Assembly (NCBI GenBank): GCA_029204225.1
Contig: CM055097.1
Span: 37,558,976 to 37,622,975, forward strand
Direction: 5' to 3'
Length of the DNA stretch: 64,000 bases
DNA from: Diphasiastrum complanatum
Taxonomy: Eukaryota; Streptophyta; Lycopodiopsida; Lycopodiales; Lycopodiaceae
Position numbers and translations under genes: made by a program. Shown piece by piece: positions 1 through 11,795 of the stretch (positions within the stretch are counted from its first letter, which is position 1; every line of letters starts with the position of its first letter). The notes beneath the pieces were generated by a model that was not told where the DNA came from, searched no databases, and saw only the letters and a program-made list of their open reading frames with translations.

Positions 1-1690
1 AAACATAAGCCTCTACCCATCAATTTACAGGTCTGATAGCTTGTTGGGAAGGTAAAAAGGAATACAAATTATGTTGTAAAAAACCCAGAATGATCCCCTT
101 ATGGATTTAGAGAAATCCACCCCCCAAAATTCACCAAAATTGGTCAATTTTTTACTTCCTACAAATCCAATTGCTGGAATTCTTGGCTCTAACTTCTAGG
201 ACAGCTTCAAAAGACATTTTTCCAGCTTTAATTGATGTTCAATAACCTCCTACCTTCCAATTTCATGAAAAAACAAGCAAAAATCATGGATTTTGGCCCT
301 TTCTAGGTTTTTTCACCTTGACAAATTGGAAACTAATGGCAAGGACATTTTTCTAAACCACATGCAATCTTATTTACAGAGTTATAACCATCCTATTGAT
401 CTGAACTTGCTGGATTTTGAATTCTACAATCATTTTTGTGCCAAAATCATGGAAAATAAGCCAAATTTGGCCACAAAAGTGCCTAGAATCCAAAAACATG
501 GGAAGATCCAACATGCAACCTGAATTTCAAACACTTCAAAGTGAATTAACTTGCTAGAAATTTCAGATCCATAACTAGTTTTGAATTACACATGCTAAAA
601 CTCCAAAAACACAACCAAAATTGATTTCCTAGCACAATTCTCCATAAACCACAATGAATTTGAGAGAGATATGGATCATGCAAATTGAAATTGGGAAGAT
701 CCACCAACTTGCAACCTTGCACCACTCCTTGGATGAGAATACTAGTTGATCACCACCAAGCTCCAATGAAAAGCACCACCTCTCCAAGCTTGGTGCTTCA
801 CCTCTTCATACCCGCTAGTAGCAACAACCATATTGAGGGAATTAGAAGACTGTTCACTCAAATTTTTTCATTGTTAACATTAAGAGTGTTGTACGAAGTT
901 TGATCAAAAGCACTCATTCATTGTGATCATAGTAACCAAAACAAGCAAGTAAATCATGAGAGCATTCTTAATTAGATGTGTGTGTGCGCGAGCGCGTGTG
1001 TGTTATCCCGCCAACCGTCCCACAGAACAAGATAACCACACTAGGATGCAACATGTATACCTAGTGTGGTTATACCTGATGCACACCTGAAACAACATAG
1101 GATGCTGAAATAAGAACTATGTGAAGACAATCATCCCAGGAAATAAGTTTCAAATATAAGTCTCCCCATGGAAGATTTTTTCAATGACAAGTATTCCCAT
1201 TCAGGAATGTCAACAAATACTTATATTTCTCAAGACCATAATATCAAGTATATCTTGAGATTTCTAAACAGCATCCTATAATTGAGATAAACAATCTAGA
1301 TATGAAAATAGTTTATCTAAGCCTACTTTTGAACTAGTACGCAATACTTGCCAAATTTCACACTAGTCTAGAAGTAACATAACTGCATGAGAAGGTCACA
1401 ACTTTGACATTTTGCCAAAGGTCTCTACATAACTTGGTCTAACAATGTGATGAGCACAAACCCTAAACCCTAAATTAGTGAAATAGTGAATCAATTTGTC
1501 AAGACTCAATGAATCAGTAATATATACATATTATTAGGACTCTGTAGGCTCCTAAAGTAGTTTTTTTTTTTTACAAATATTATTATCAGCCCCCAATCCC
1601 AAGATGAGTTTTTTGACACCTATATTTAAATTTTTTTTTTGTGTTACAGGTCACATTTCGGGACAAAAAGTGTTCTCGCATATGTATGGC
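1..1690. other. Intergenic, no gene recognised
   Basis: AT-rich sequence with only short open frames that show no family motif or splice-bounded exon I trust. Two telomere-like AAACCCT units sit near 1456-1470. This matches the plant telo-box, but two units are too few to call a telomere relic. Confidence 0.5.
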
Positions 1691-1695
1691 AACTA

Positions 1696-1696
<1 letters not shown>

Positions 1697-1774
<78 letters not shown>
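1697..1774. repeat. (TA)n microsatellite
   Basis: About 39 uninterrupted TA units, bounded on the left by ACTAG and on the right by CTAG, so the whole tract is almost a perfect palindrome. Open frames that cross it on either strand are artefacts of the repeat. Confidence 0.97.
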
Positions 1775-1775
<1 letters not shown>

Positions 1776-1811
1776 TAGCATAGTGTGCCCGCCGATGGTG
1801 GCGAATGGGCG

Positions 1812-2032
1812 GTCGATGTTGTGTATGTGTATGTGTGTGTATACGTATACGTATATGTGTATGTTTGTGTATCCATACGTATGTGTATGTGTATGTGTAT
1901 GTATATGTGTGTATATGTATATGTATGTGTATGTGTATGTACATGTTGAGAAACTAAGTATTTTGTGTGTATGTGTATGTATGTGTGTGTGTATGCATAT
2001 GCATATGTGTATGTGTATGTATATGTTGAGGA
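1812..2032. repeat. TG/TA compound microsatellite
   Basis: Impure TGTATG/TGTG repeats. A segment reading roughly ATGTTGAG-AA(C/T)TAAGTATTTTGT occurs at about 1942 and again at about 2022, so the tract grew partly by duplication of a larger unit. The tyrosine/valine/cysteine-rich reading frames here are repeat artefacts. Confidence 0.9.
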
Positions 2033-2040
2033 ATTAAGTA

Positions 2041-2898
2041 TTTTGTCAATCAAGTTGGCAACTGATGCCAAAATAAAGACATACTTAATGTTATCAACTA
2101 CAACATTTGCATGAGATATCTCCTTTCTGTAGACCACAAATTTTCTTCTTGCAATCCCTTGCCAAATTGCTAAGCTTCTTGTAATTATGGCACATTAACT
2201 CCCTCTTATGATACTTGTCGATATTAGCATGTGCATTTGAAGACTATGGTTTTCACTTTGGATGGGAAAGCTTAATGAACTTGCTCTTGTCATGACAGTC
2301 ATCACAAAAGTGGATCCAACTGTGATAAGAGACTTATGCCTTGTTTGTTTATTGTGTAGACTTGTTGCAATTCAATCCAAGGTAGCATCCTTTAATTCTT
2401 ACATAGCAAGAGTGTTTGAATTATATTGTCAAAGAATTCAAACAGTTCATTGAGTATAAATGGCATTTGATCTTCATTTTTAATTGGTCTTCCACTTGAT
2501 GAGATGGCCCTTGATGACCTCTAAATATTGCTAATGTACTCTCGGTACACTCACCTACTTGCAATGTTATCCCAAAAAGGTTGCTTTGTTGAAACATAAA
2601 AGTGAACATGCCTTCGTCTTATAATTGAATTAGAACTTGTAAAAATCTCCTAGCAATCATAGAAAATTGGATTTATGCTGACTCATTGATGAACTTCAAG
2701 AACAAGGTCCAATATGCCTTTCTCTCCCTTGCAAGAAATTTCATGACATTGTTCAATGTTCTTGTCTATTTTGCTCCATCTATAACAATCTCCCACTGTC
2801 CTTTCTCCTCGAGTATCATTTGCATCCTTGGTTTTCAACATGGGCAAACCATGCCCATTAAAATCATCCATCACTCTCAAACATGTGTTTGATATATT
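2041..2898. other. Intergenic, no gene recognised
   Basis: No coding exon, RNA gene or transposon end that I can support. Short open frames on both strands have no recognisable motif. Confidence 0.45.
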
Positions 2899-3402
2899 GG
2901 GAAGCATGAGAATTGCTAGACAATATATTGGAAATAACTAGCCTACATAGAAGCTAAAGTAATCCTAGAATCAACGACCATATGTATTGTGAGGACCCAT
3001 AACATGTTGGACAATAAGACTAGATGTGTGTGCGTGCGTGATATGTGTGAGACATAGGGCCTCACTCTCTAGCTAGCAAGTTACAAATTGAGAAGCACCT
3101 AGATCTAGAAGAACAATCAGGGCACAAGACAAATTAATATACTAGGAGGCATGAAGAATGCTAGACGATTGCCTCCTCATAAATATATGGAAGGAATAAC
3201 CAACCTACTGTAGAAGCTAAAGTCATGCTAGAATCAACAAACATATGTATTGTGAGGCCCCATAACATGTTGGACAATAATAGCAGACGTGTGTGTGTGT
3301 GTGTGTGTGTGTGTGACTCTGACATAGGGTCTTAATCTCTAGCTAGCAAATTACAAACTTAAAAGCACATAGGTCTAGAAGAACAATTAGGGCACAAGAC
3401 AA
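2899..3402. repeat. Tandem duplication, ~265-bp unit
   Basis: Two diverged copies, about 2899-3131 and 3145-3402. Shared landmarks include CATATGTATTGTGAGG (about 2979 and 3242), CATAACATGTTGGACAATAA, CTCTAGCTAGCAA and GGGCACAAGACAA, spaced 263-270 bp apart. The second copy carries a (GT)n tract at about 3289-3315 where the first has an impure TGTGTGCGTGCGTG, so the microsatellite expanded after duplication. Confidence 0.85.
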
Positions 3403-3876
3403 CTACATCATCTATGAGAATGCCACAAGAATAGATCAAGCTACCACAACACAAGGTGAGAAACATGAATGAGCTATTCACTTGGATTTTGTCTTAATAT
3501 ATCCACATTGGATTCCTAAATTACAAATTTACCTGCTTACACAAAAATTTCATTGATCTTGGTTCCCTCTCTACCTAGTCAATGTTTAATCTGTGACATT
3601 TTATGATTAACAAAGGTAATACACAATTGGCATTTATATGGATGTAGATTGCCGCTTCAACATTTCACAGTGGTCCATCAATGCCAATGAATGGTCTCAT
3701 GTAAGGTAAAATAATAATACATAATTGAACTTAGGTCAAGCTTATCCCATTGCCATAAGTCTACGTAGAGTAGTCTCGATTGGGTGAGCGAGTGGTATTT
3801 CATAGCCTGCAGGTCTATGTCCGATAGTGAAGACTCAACAAAACGGGTTGTTCTTGGGTAGAGAGTGGGATAAAAT
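3403..3876. other. 3' flank of the MYB-CC gene
   Basis: Lies just downstream of the MYB-CC stop codon on the minus strand and probably includes its 3' UTR in the upper part. I could not place a polyadenylation site. Confidence 0.4.
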
Positions 3877-6443
3877 TCACCTACCCCACCCAAACATGTT
3901 GAGATCCAATTCTCTATTGCCATTTTGAGCCACACGAGGCCCATCAGTATTGGGAGCAGCATTATTATTATTGGTGTTCAAGTCTAAGGTGGATGCGCCA
4001 CCTCCATTGCTGCCATAGCCCATCATTGTGCGACCGGTGGCGCTTCCATGCCCATATAGCGTAGGCTCTCTGTAAGCCAAGCGGCTGCCTCCTTGCATCG
4101 CCATGCCCGCTGCCTCACCCCGCACAAGGAACGCCATCCTCCTCCTCATCTCTAGATCTTCACTGGCTTGATGATGCATAGCTTGATCGGCCAAATTGGC
4201 AGCATGAGCTGCTGCTGTTTGATCTAAGCTGAATGGACTGTTATTGCTTAGCAATCTCTCTGATTTTCCTTCACGATTTTGCCAGTTTTCTGCATCGCCG
4301 TTGTAGCTGAAGGAGGCAGTTCTAGCTCTTTTGTTGCCAAAGTGATGCTGATGGACACTGTTCTGGTCCTCAAAGGCTTGCATGGAAGGCAGATTTTTTA
4401 CTGGGCTGTTTGTTAATATATGGCTGGGAAATTGCTGTTGCTGATCAGGACTGTTGCCTTGTCTGGTCAAATTGGGCATAGGCATTTTAATGGAAAACGG
4501 ATTATTGTTAAGAACCTCTGCAGACTCTAGCTGTTCCTGATCAGCTTCTGGGGCATTTGTAGTCAGAGTTTCCCTTGCTTTATCCAGAATTGATTGCAGA
4601 TACTTACCCTGTGCTTCAATTCTCAGCTGCAAATGCCTTTGGACCTGCAATGTCAGGGGATTCATGCCAATGCAGTTAGAAATATACTTCTGTACTTTAT
4701 ACCAGACTAAATTGGATGACAAAACAAGTCCCTAGATCTTAATTTCATCTCTTATTCCAATTCTATCCCCTATTCAAATTCCCCTCCCTTGCAAGATTTT
4801 CCAATCCACTAGGTGAAACGGCAGATCTTTTATGGCAAGGCCGCGAAGAGGGAGTTTCTAGTGACCTTTCCAATAGGTAAAACGCCGTAGATTTATGGCC
4901 GAGTCTGTTAGGCAGAGCCATAAGTGAATGGCTAAACTTAGTGGAAAGGTCACTAAAAAGTTCTTTCCAAAAGGATTACGAGGCTGCGAGGCGAACAGCC
5001 CATAGATTCAAAGGCGTTATACCTAATGGAAAGAGGTCACTTTGACATTTTAGGGACAAAGCTCAAAAGATGAATAAATAAACAACAGGCAATGGGTCAA
5101 ATAGGTATTCTGCCTGTAACTGCGTAAAAAAAAGGGAGATTTACCTCAAGCTGTTCATGCAGTTTTCTTTGAACTTCCATTTGCAGACGCAAAGCTTCAG
5201 TGACCTGCAAGTTCCTGAACAGAAATTTCAAAGTAGTGGGCATACTTCCATGCTTTCAGACAATCAATTGCTGCAGTTTTAGCTTCGCCGCAATAGGGTA
5301 AGCTAGTCACGATTGCTAAAAGTTGACATGTCTCAGTTACGAGAGTTTGAGCACTAAAATGCATTAATAAAATGGTTTTAAATTGTAATTGCTTTTCTGG
5401 TTCACATGTTCACATTCCATTCTATTTAAGTGTACACGTGTGGCAAAGCTCTACGTGCTATTTCACATCACCTTGTTTCGACTCTCGAGTCAAAAATTTG
5501 ACTTCAAAGAGCAACAAATTGCAGTTATGGAGAAAACAGGAAGTACTTTTACACTTGCAAAACTTACTCTGTGGAGTTTTGGCTGGGCATACCCTGAGTA
5601 GCAATAGTACTGCTATTAGGTCCCGCATTACTGCCTGCAAGACCACATTAAGTATTCATCAAAATTCTGCCTGAAAATGATGTCTTTGGATCCGAGGTCA
5701 AAGCCAGGAACTCTAGTACAGTGTTTTTTTCTTAATCTTTAACATGCCTTCGGCCCAGGTATTGAAACCTGGGTGGGCAAGCCCACCAAACCACGCCTGG
5801 GCTGATGGAAATCTAGCATGGTTGAGACTCGACACTGCACATCCCAAGGCTGATGCCAAAACCAAGGCTAGTGAGGAGCCTGTGCTTTTCCAAGGAAAAA
5901 AGATCTATACCAGGAATTCCTTACCGTCCTTGTTGGCTTCTTGGTTTTGTTCCTTACTTAGCTGCTTTCCAAGACGAAACTTCTGCAAATGAAGAAGGGA
6001 GAGCAGCCCAGAAAGGCTTCAAAAAATGGAAAAAGATATGCATAACCTGTTGTGATATGTAACCAAGTCAAAATTACACAGTATAGAGGCTGAAACTTAC
6101 CTGAAGATGGCTTTTTAGATGATATAATGTCAGGCCTTTGACCCCCATTACATTCATGATAGACTTTGGCGTCGCCTCTGCAGCAGAATAGACAATGGTA
6201 TTGGAAATGACAACAAGAAAGGCTCTGTTACAAACAAAATGAAAACTGATTTTCAAGCAAACCCCTGTAGAATGCAGCATAGTAAGCCCTTTTCAATCCT
6301 GTGAACTTACTCTCAGCCCCACCAAGCTGAGCTACTGCTTCCACAAAGCGGTCGTGCAGCTCTGGAGTCCACCTTAGACGAGGTTTCGGCTCTGTAGAAG
6401 TTAGAAGTCGAGAGTCCCCGCCTGAACTGTCCGTTGAATACAT
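3877..6443 (-). CDS. MYB-CC (GARP/G2-like) transcription factor, APL/PHL type
   Basis: Six exons on the minus strand, all with GT..AG introns and consistent phase: 6443-6311, 6177-6101, 5982-5925, 5634-5568, 5214-5145, 4644-3877, giving 390 residues. The start is the first ATG of exon 1 (MYSTDSSGGD). The GARP/MYB-like DNA-binding domain spans about residues 19-77: PKPRLRWTPELHDRF in exon 1, KATPKSIMNVMGVKGLTLYH in exon 2, and SHLQ (exon 2) continuing as KFRLGKQ (exon 3). The MYB-CC coiled coil with LHEQLE lies at about 114-135 and continues as RHLQLRIEAQGKYLQS in the last exon. The C-terminus is Gln/Asn/Ser-rich, with a basic KRAR patch and two LDLN motifs (about 355 and 381), which resemble EAR repression motifs. 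The family is known for nuclear DNA-binding dimers in phosphate-starvation response and phloem identity. Which subgroup this belongs to is my inference. No frameshift or stop is seen, so it is probably functional. Confidence 0.93.
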
Positions 6444-6997
6444 TGCTCTAACTGAAACTCAAATTATTTTGTCCACCTGCGTTTACAATCTACTCTTGTG
6501 AGTCATTTCCAAAAGAGAAAGATCTTTAAAATTTTCCCTGTGGTGATGAGATTTGAACCAGACTGCATTTCAAAGGAAGATCTCGATGTAGAAATTCAGG
6601 TGCAGACAGATCGAAGCCTCACACATGATTTAAACCTGAGACTGAATCTGCTAGCAGGCAGCACTGTTTCTTTCATGATTGCTTTCGTTTTCAAGCATTA
6701 ATTGCAAAATTCAGAACAGGAGAAACCTTTGGTGGGTGCTGTTGATAAACGAAGTTTAAGGCTTCTTATAATGGCTTGGAAATTTGAGCTTTGACTGTCT
6801 GAAAGATGCACAGCATGCTCTAACGTGGGCTGCAATTACTGTCCTGTATAAAACCTGTATAAAAGCAGGATGACGAAACCCGATTCTAGTGGAATAATCC
6901 TTATCTGACACCCACATTTTGAAACATGAACTATGAGAATTTTGAACACCAGAAAAATACAAAATAAATGAGAGCAATAGCGACGGAGAAGGCTTAC

Positions 6998-7093
6998 ATA
7001 GTGATGGCGAGAATTTGTAGTTGGATCTTTATTAAGCTCTCCATTTCTCGGACCTTGCGGCTCAACAAATCAGTGCGCTCGAACACCCAGTTT
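6998..7093 (-). other. Candidate 5'-UTR exon of the MYB-CC gene
   Basis: On the minus strand this block follows an acceptor-like TTTTGAGCAG and ends at a donor, ACTAT|GTAAGCC. A matching acceptor, GTAAACGCAG, lies just upstream of the MYB-CC start at 6476/6477, so splicing could join this block to a short leader (6476-6444). One frame is open through the block (it includes LLSRKVREMESLIKIQLQ), so a coding role cannot be excluded. RNA evidence would decide. Confidence 0.3.
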
Positions 7094-7285
7094 CTGCTCA
7101 AAAGTATTTTACTACTGAAGATTGGTGAAGGCTAATCATTCTATATTGTTTGTGCCTGACAGAAGCAAACCATGTTCTGCTCCAACCTGCAAATCCAGAT
7201 TCCTGCTCACGGCTTCAATAAGTCTTCAATCCATTTCTGTGAATCTGTAATTTTTTATCTGATCTATTGCCACTATTTCTGACAG

Positions 7286-7747
7286 GGAGCTGCCAATTCC
7301 CCTCCAAAAAGAGCACTTCTTCTCGGCAAGGAGCCAAGCCCTGCCTCTATTGACTTAGATTCTGTCTCTACTGCTGCCACTAGCTCACCTGGAATGGCCT
7401 CTGATCAAGTCTCGGGATCAACAGCTGCTGCTACAGTTTCCAAAAAATCCGTCAACCTGGAAGCAAAACTGCAAAACCCACATCACCCATCACTCGTCAC
7501 CCATCCCCCATCAAAGCATCTTCTTCCCAGCACCAACAGCAGCAGCAAACCTGTCACTCACTCAGTGGAGGAGGGAGGGAGGGATGAGGAAGCATCCATC
7601 CATTTCAGACTGATCCAAGCAGAGCAGAGGAATTCACTTCCACTACCAGAAAGCAGCAGCAGCAAAGTGAGGAGCAGCAGAAACAGAAAAGGAAGCTATT
7701 TCCCTCTGCTTTTTTGGTTGAAGAATTTTTGGTTTTCACTAGGGTAA
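7286..7747. other. Low-complexity block, possible leader or exon
   Basis: On the plus strand an open frame runs from an acceptor-like GACAG at 7285 to a stop at 7745-7747. It is rich in Ser, Pro and Lys and has no domain. On the minus strand the same DNA is CT-rich (CATCCCTCCCTCCCTCC), typical of plant 5' leaders and promoters, and it lies upstream of the MYB-CC gene. I favour a promoter/leader region, but either reading is possible. Confidence 0.25.
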
Positions 7748-7924
7748 GATAAAATTCCCAACTACCAGACAAGAGAGACAATAGATTCTGCCATGCAAAT
7801 TTAGATTCTTGGGTCACACCCTTCCGAAATCTGGTCCCCAAATTTAGTGTAGCAGTTGACCATGACCCAATACGCAACTGTGGCTGCCATAGTGATCCAA
7901 CACTGAACTGCACGAAAGGTTGAT

Positions 7925-8152
7925 GGGTGCTTGAGATATGTTGGTGGATGCTCTCAATTGGCTACCACCACCCTTGGATACTCATGGGCCCAGGTTGGTG
8001 GGTGCTTGAGATATGTTGGTGGATGCTCTCAATCGGCTACCACCTTTGGATACTCATGGGCCCATGACTTGCATGGCAGTCGGGTGCTTGAGATATGTTG
8101 GTGGATGCTCTCAGTCGGCTACCACCGTTGGATACTCTTGGGCCCATGACTC
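7925..8152 (+). repeat. Three-copy tandem repeat, 75-82-bp unit
   Basis: Units begin with GGGTGCTTGAGATATGTTGG at 7925, 8000 and 8082, and each contains GGATGCTCTCA-(A/G)T(C/T)GGCTACCACC and ends with TGGATACTC-(A/T)TGGGCCCA. Unit 3 is longer because unit 2 carries an extra TGACTTGCATGGCAGTC-type spacer. Confidence 0.92.
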
Positions 8153-9129
8153 TTATGGTTGTAGGCTCATGCTTGTTTCAGTTAGATAGATGAAATTGTG
8201 AGAAGACTCTCATGAAGGGTATAGAAACCCCTTTCTCAATCTTAGCTCTCCCATAAAAATCGACAAAGTCTTTTAAGCCGGTTGTTGAAGGCATCTCGTG
8301 GATTGTATTCAAAGTTTCTTGGTCCTTTACTTGTAGACTTTTTACTATTTTTAATTATATATTTTATTGATTTAGATTTACACTTTTTCTTCAAAATAAA
8401 AATAAGTACGTTTATAATTTGACCATTAAAACATAGATCAAAATTTCAAGCATAGGCATGTACGCAGGGATTTGCCTTATTTGATAAGCACGTCATCCTT
8501 TATTAAATCATATTCCACTCTTGTTTCTATGCAATGCTGATTGTAGTAATAACATGTGACATGGCCAGAGTCCATCAATGCCTACCCATCTTTAGAAAAG
8601 AGTTGGCATTCTTCTAAAATGAAAATCAACTTTGTTTTTACTTTTTTCCTCCCAAAAACGATCTTGAAAGATGTTGATTTCCTAAAAAATTTATTTTGTT
8701 GGAAGTTTATATTTAATTTAATATTTAAAAGTGCAAGGTCAATAGATAGATTTCAATGCACTATATTCTAGAACTTTGTCATAGATCCCGCCTGCAAATT
8801 TGGCAACCTAGATCAGAACAATTGCTGCATCCTTGAGGACTCAAGTTCAAGTCCCACTTGCTAAAAAAAAGGACACCTTGGAATCTCTTGCTCTAGAACT
8901 AGCTAGGCGTGTCTCTGGATCTTCAGTGCATAGATTGTACATGATCATGCTAGAGCAACTAAATTTCAATGCAATATTCCTCTAAAAGTTCATGATATCA
9001 TTTTTTCCCTTGGGCCATACCTTCAGGAAGAGAATGCCACCATCTTAGTTTTTTCTTTTCTTTTTGGCAAAGGTACTTTATTTGCATATGTATCAATATG
9101 TGTAGTATATACATTGTCCACGAGTATAT
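8153..9129. other. Intergenic, no gene recognised
   Basis: AT-rich sequence without a motif-bearing open frame or transposon boundary that I could support. Confidence 0.4.
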
Positions 9130-9380
9130 AGATAGTACATGCACCCTTGCTATTTCTATCCAACCAAATGTTCTAAGAGGGAACATATTGCAAGTAACAA
9201 TTCATGTTAAGGTCATCAAACTCTAAATCAATAATAGGAAAATCCACAGAGAATTCTTTTTTGACTTCACATATATCCAAATGTAAATAAATCACAAATG
9301 GATCTCCAAAGGTGTAAATGATAGAAGAAGACAAGAAGTTTCCCATCTTCAAGCCATTGCTTTGCATTTAGTGCAGTCAT
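9130..9380 (-). repeat. Diverged repeat copy 1 (pairs with 31190-31450)
   Basis: Alignable by eye with 31190-31450 in the same orientation. Shared landmarks are TTGCTATTTCTAT, AAATGTTCTAA, AATAAATCA and TTTTGCATTTAGT-like ends. Both copies lie beside LINE reverse transcriptase remnants on the minus strand, so they may be LINE sequence from two copies. The minus-strand frame is partly open here (IIYTFGDPFVIYLHLDI), but I could not assign a domain. Confidence 0.6.
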
Positions 9381-9643
9381 GGAAAGAAGTTCCTATATAC
9401 TTAGTTATGATAGGCCAGGGTTGAGATGGATAAGAAATTGGTGTGGGTGCAATTGAAAAGGAGGGTAAGAGACGAGAGAGCAATCAAGAAGCCCGAGGCC
9501 ACCAAGTTGAACGCAAAACAAATTTCTCAATTGGGAAAACTAGCACCATTATTCAAGTTGAATATTCTAGATATTTTTGCAATGGAGAGCACATAAGAGA
9601 GAGCAAGAGACTAGAAATAAAAAGTGGGTAAAGTAGGAAGTTA

Positions 9644-9766
9644 TGATGTGTTTCACTATAATGCTTCTTGGTTTCCAAGGGGAGGTTCGAACCTGGGACC
9701 AAAGAAACTTTGGATGCCAAGCTAACCAGTTGAGCCAACCCCGTTGGGTGATGTTTCACTATAATG
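9644..9766 (-). mobile_element. tRNA-derived retroposon (mini-SINE) with target duplications
   Basis: The inserted core is 9664-9748, about 85 bp. Read on the minus strand it begins CCAACGGGG, has an A-box-like TGGCTCAACTGG (9726-9737) and a perfect B-box core GGTTCGAACC (9684-9693), and its ends can pair as an acceptor-like stem (CCAACGGGG with CCCCTTGG). A stem CCAAAG/CTTTGG sits at the anticodon-arm position. The flanks are near-identical direct repeats, TGATGTGTTTCACTATAATG (9644-9663) and TGATGTTTCACTATAATG (9749-9766), as left by LINE-driven retroposition. A tRNA pseudogene is the alternative. There is no long tRNA-unrelated body. Confidence 0.7.
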
Positions 9767-10080
9767 AGGTGGGCATGGAAAGAAAGCACATTGTTCCAAT
9801 AAAGAAATTTGTTGTTAACATGAGAAAAAATTAAATTATATTCATCTCTTTTAGAGAGAGAAGCACCTACATGGGAAAGGATCTTAAGTTTAAAATTGAA
9901 ATGCCAAGACTAATAATCATCATGAGTGAGGATGAGAGATATTTTGAAATTAAGCACACATAGAAAAACATGGAAACTTTGTTAATCACAAGGGAGATGA
10001 AAGATTCATGAAATTACATAATATAGACTAAGTCATCAACATAGAACTAAGAGACCAATGTTATGAAAACTAAAGGAAAG

Positions 10081-10082
<2 letters not shown>

Positions 10083-10171
<89 letters not shown>

Positions 10172-10202
10172 GGGGGGGGGGGGGGGGAGGGGGAGTCGGG
10201 GG
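10083..10202. repeat. (GA)n microsatellite followed by G-rich tract
   Basis: About 87 bp of GA (10083-10169), then an impure G run of about 30 bp. The G runs could form a quadruplex. Long Ser/Leu or Arg/Glu open frames here are artefacts. Confidence 0.96.
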
Positions 10203-10304
10203 GTAATGGGATTGAGTCAAAATATGAAAAATGAAGGTTTCAATGACAATGGAAAATACATATCGTGAGAAGGGGCATCCTTGTCTAACTCTACATGAGA
10301 TAGG
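10203..10304 (-). pseudogene. LINE reverse transcriptase fragment, downstream half
   Basis: On the minus strand the peptide SCRVRQGCPFSRYVFSIVIE matches the RQGCPLSP..LF block of plant non-LTR (L1-like) reverse transcriptase. It ends exactly at the ATAGG target duplication of element A. The upstream half of the domain resumes on the far side of A at 30481. The reading frame is lost shortly downstream. Confidence 0.75.
10300..10304. repeat. Target-site duplication of element A (left)
   Basis: ATAGG, repeated at 30476-30480 immediately outside the right LTR. Confidence 0.93.
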
Positions 10305-11795
10305 TGATGGGGCAAGGGAGATAGAAGAACGCGAACAGAGAAGAGAGCAGGAATACTGCGGAACAGCTCTCCCGTTACAATCAGCTACTAGATGCAAAAA
10401 CAGTCTAATAGAAAGCTTATGCTAAATCTAATCACAACTTTAAGTGTTCTAATTGCCCAACAGGATCTTAAAAAATTAATTCATACTCTCAAAAACAAGA
10501 GTACAGTCCACCGAAGAGATTAGAAATGTTTTGTGTGTGGTATTACTGGAAATCAAATTCAATGTGAAGTTTAATTCTGAAAGAGCAGTATGATATTTGC
10601 GAGTTCCTCAGGCGTCAAAGACAACCATCGTCTGATCCGAAACTAAGGAGTCGTAGACGTTCGTGTTCTGATCAGAATGAGTAAACAAGTGCGATCAAAC
10701 AATGATGAAGTGCATTCAATCACAACAAACATTCATCTATGTTATACACAGATAGAAAAGCGTGCTGCTGCTGTATTACATTGAAGCACAATCAAATAGC
10801 AATTACAATAAAAAAATGACGGCATAACTGGGAGGCTCAAATAATACGTCTCATGGATGGAGCGTCTCATGTAATCTATGCTAGGATGATCTATTTATAG
10901 ATTGCATCCATGTATTAATTACATTAAATGTTTGTCACCTAATTAGGCAAGCCGTTGTACTTGGAAGTATAGGGCTTTTGTGACAACTGTACATAGTGTA
11001 TACAGTCAACAAATCAAGAATGTTGACGCGGACGAGGACGTCGCAAATTCTCTCACTTCGCAAATTTCGAGAAGTGGCTGGGAACGTTTCTCGTTAAAAA
11101 ATAGACGACCTTTGGCATTTTCTCTCTTTTCGAGATTTAATGAAAAAGCCGAAGGTGCTCTTAAACAAGTTTAAGGTGCCCTTAAAAAGTTGAAGGTGCC
11201 CTCAAAAAGGCCAAGATGTGTTTAACAGTTTAACTCTCTCGCAGTTTTTGGGAAAATGTGAAAAAGCCGAAGGTGCCCTTATAAACAAGTTTAAGGTGCC
11301 CTTTAAAAAGGCAAAGGTGTATTTTAACAGTTTAACCCTTAAAAATAGATGACCTTCTAGAATTTGCTCTCTCTTTGCATTTTTCGAAAAAATGTGAAAA
11401 AGCCGAAGGTGTTGAAAATAGTTAAACTTTTGAACTATGGACAAGTTGACTTATTCAAAATAATTGAACGGAAGAAGTCGAAGGCAAGTGTCGCAGTTTT
11501 CGGGAAAGTGCGAAAAATGCGAACTGTGCGACACTTAGTGTATTTCTGCAGATTGTTGAAAAAGTAATGTAAATCTGCAGACTTGTTCCAAATGCAAGTT
11601 TTGTGGAATTCCTTGAAGATGGCCAAGTCTTCAATGACTTCAAGTTATTATACTTAACATCTGAACTTGAAATGATGATGGGATTGGTTACCCTTTGTTG
11701 GAGATCAGTCGGAAGTCCATTGTAGACGTCCTTCAAATAAATTGGTTGTCTAAGTTATGATTCCAAGGAGACAACTGTGGGCTTAATTTCCAACA
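10305..11795 (-). repeat. Element A 3' LTR
   Basis: 1491 bp, terminal TG..CA. It contains an internal series of short degenerate repeats around GAAGGTGCCCTTAAA and TTTAACAGTTTAA (about 11140-11420), also present in the other LTR. It carries several indels relative to its partner. Confidence 0.93.

Noticed and set aside
1456-1476. Interstitial telomere
   Set aside because: Only two AAACCCT units; too short to separate from a telo-box or chance.
1639-2137. Long Tyr/Ile/Val/Cys-rich open frames on both strands
   Set aside because: They are translations of TA and TG microsatellites with no non-repeat domain.
7394-7747. Plus-strand Ser/Pro-rich ORF as a gene
   Set aside because: No domain, lies in CT-rich promoter-like DNA of the MYB-CC gene, and no other exon supports it; kept only as an ambiguous block.
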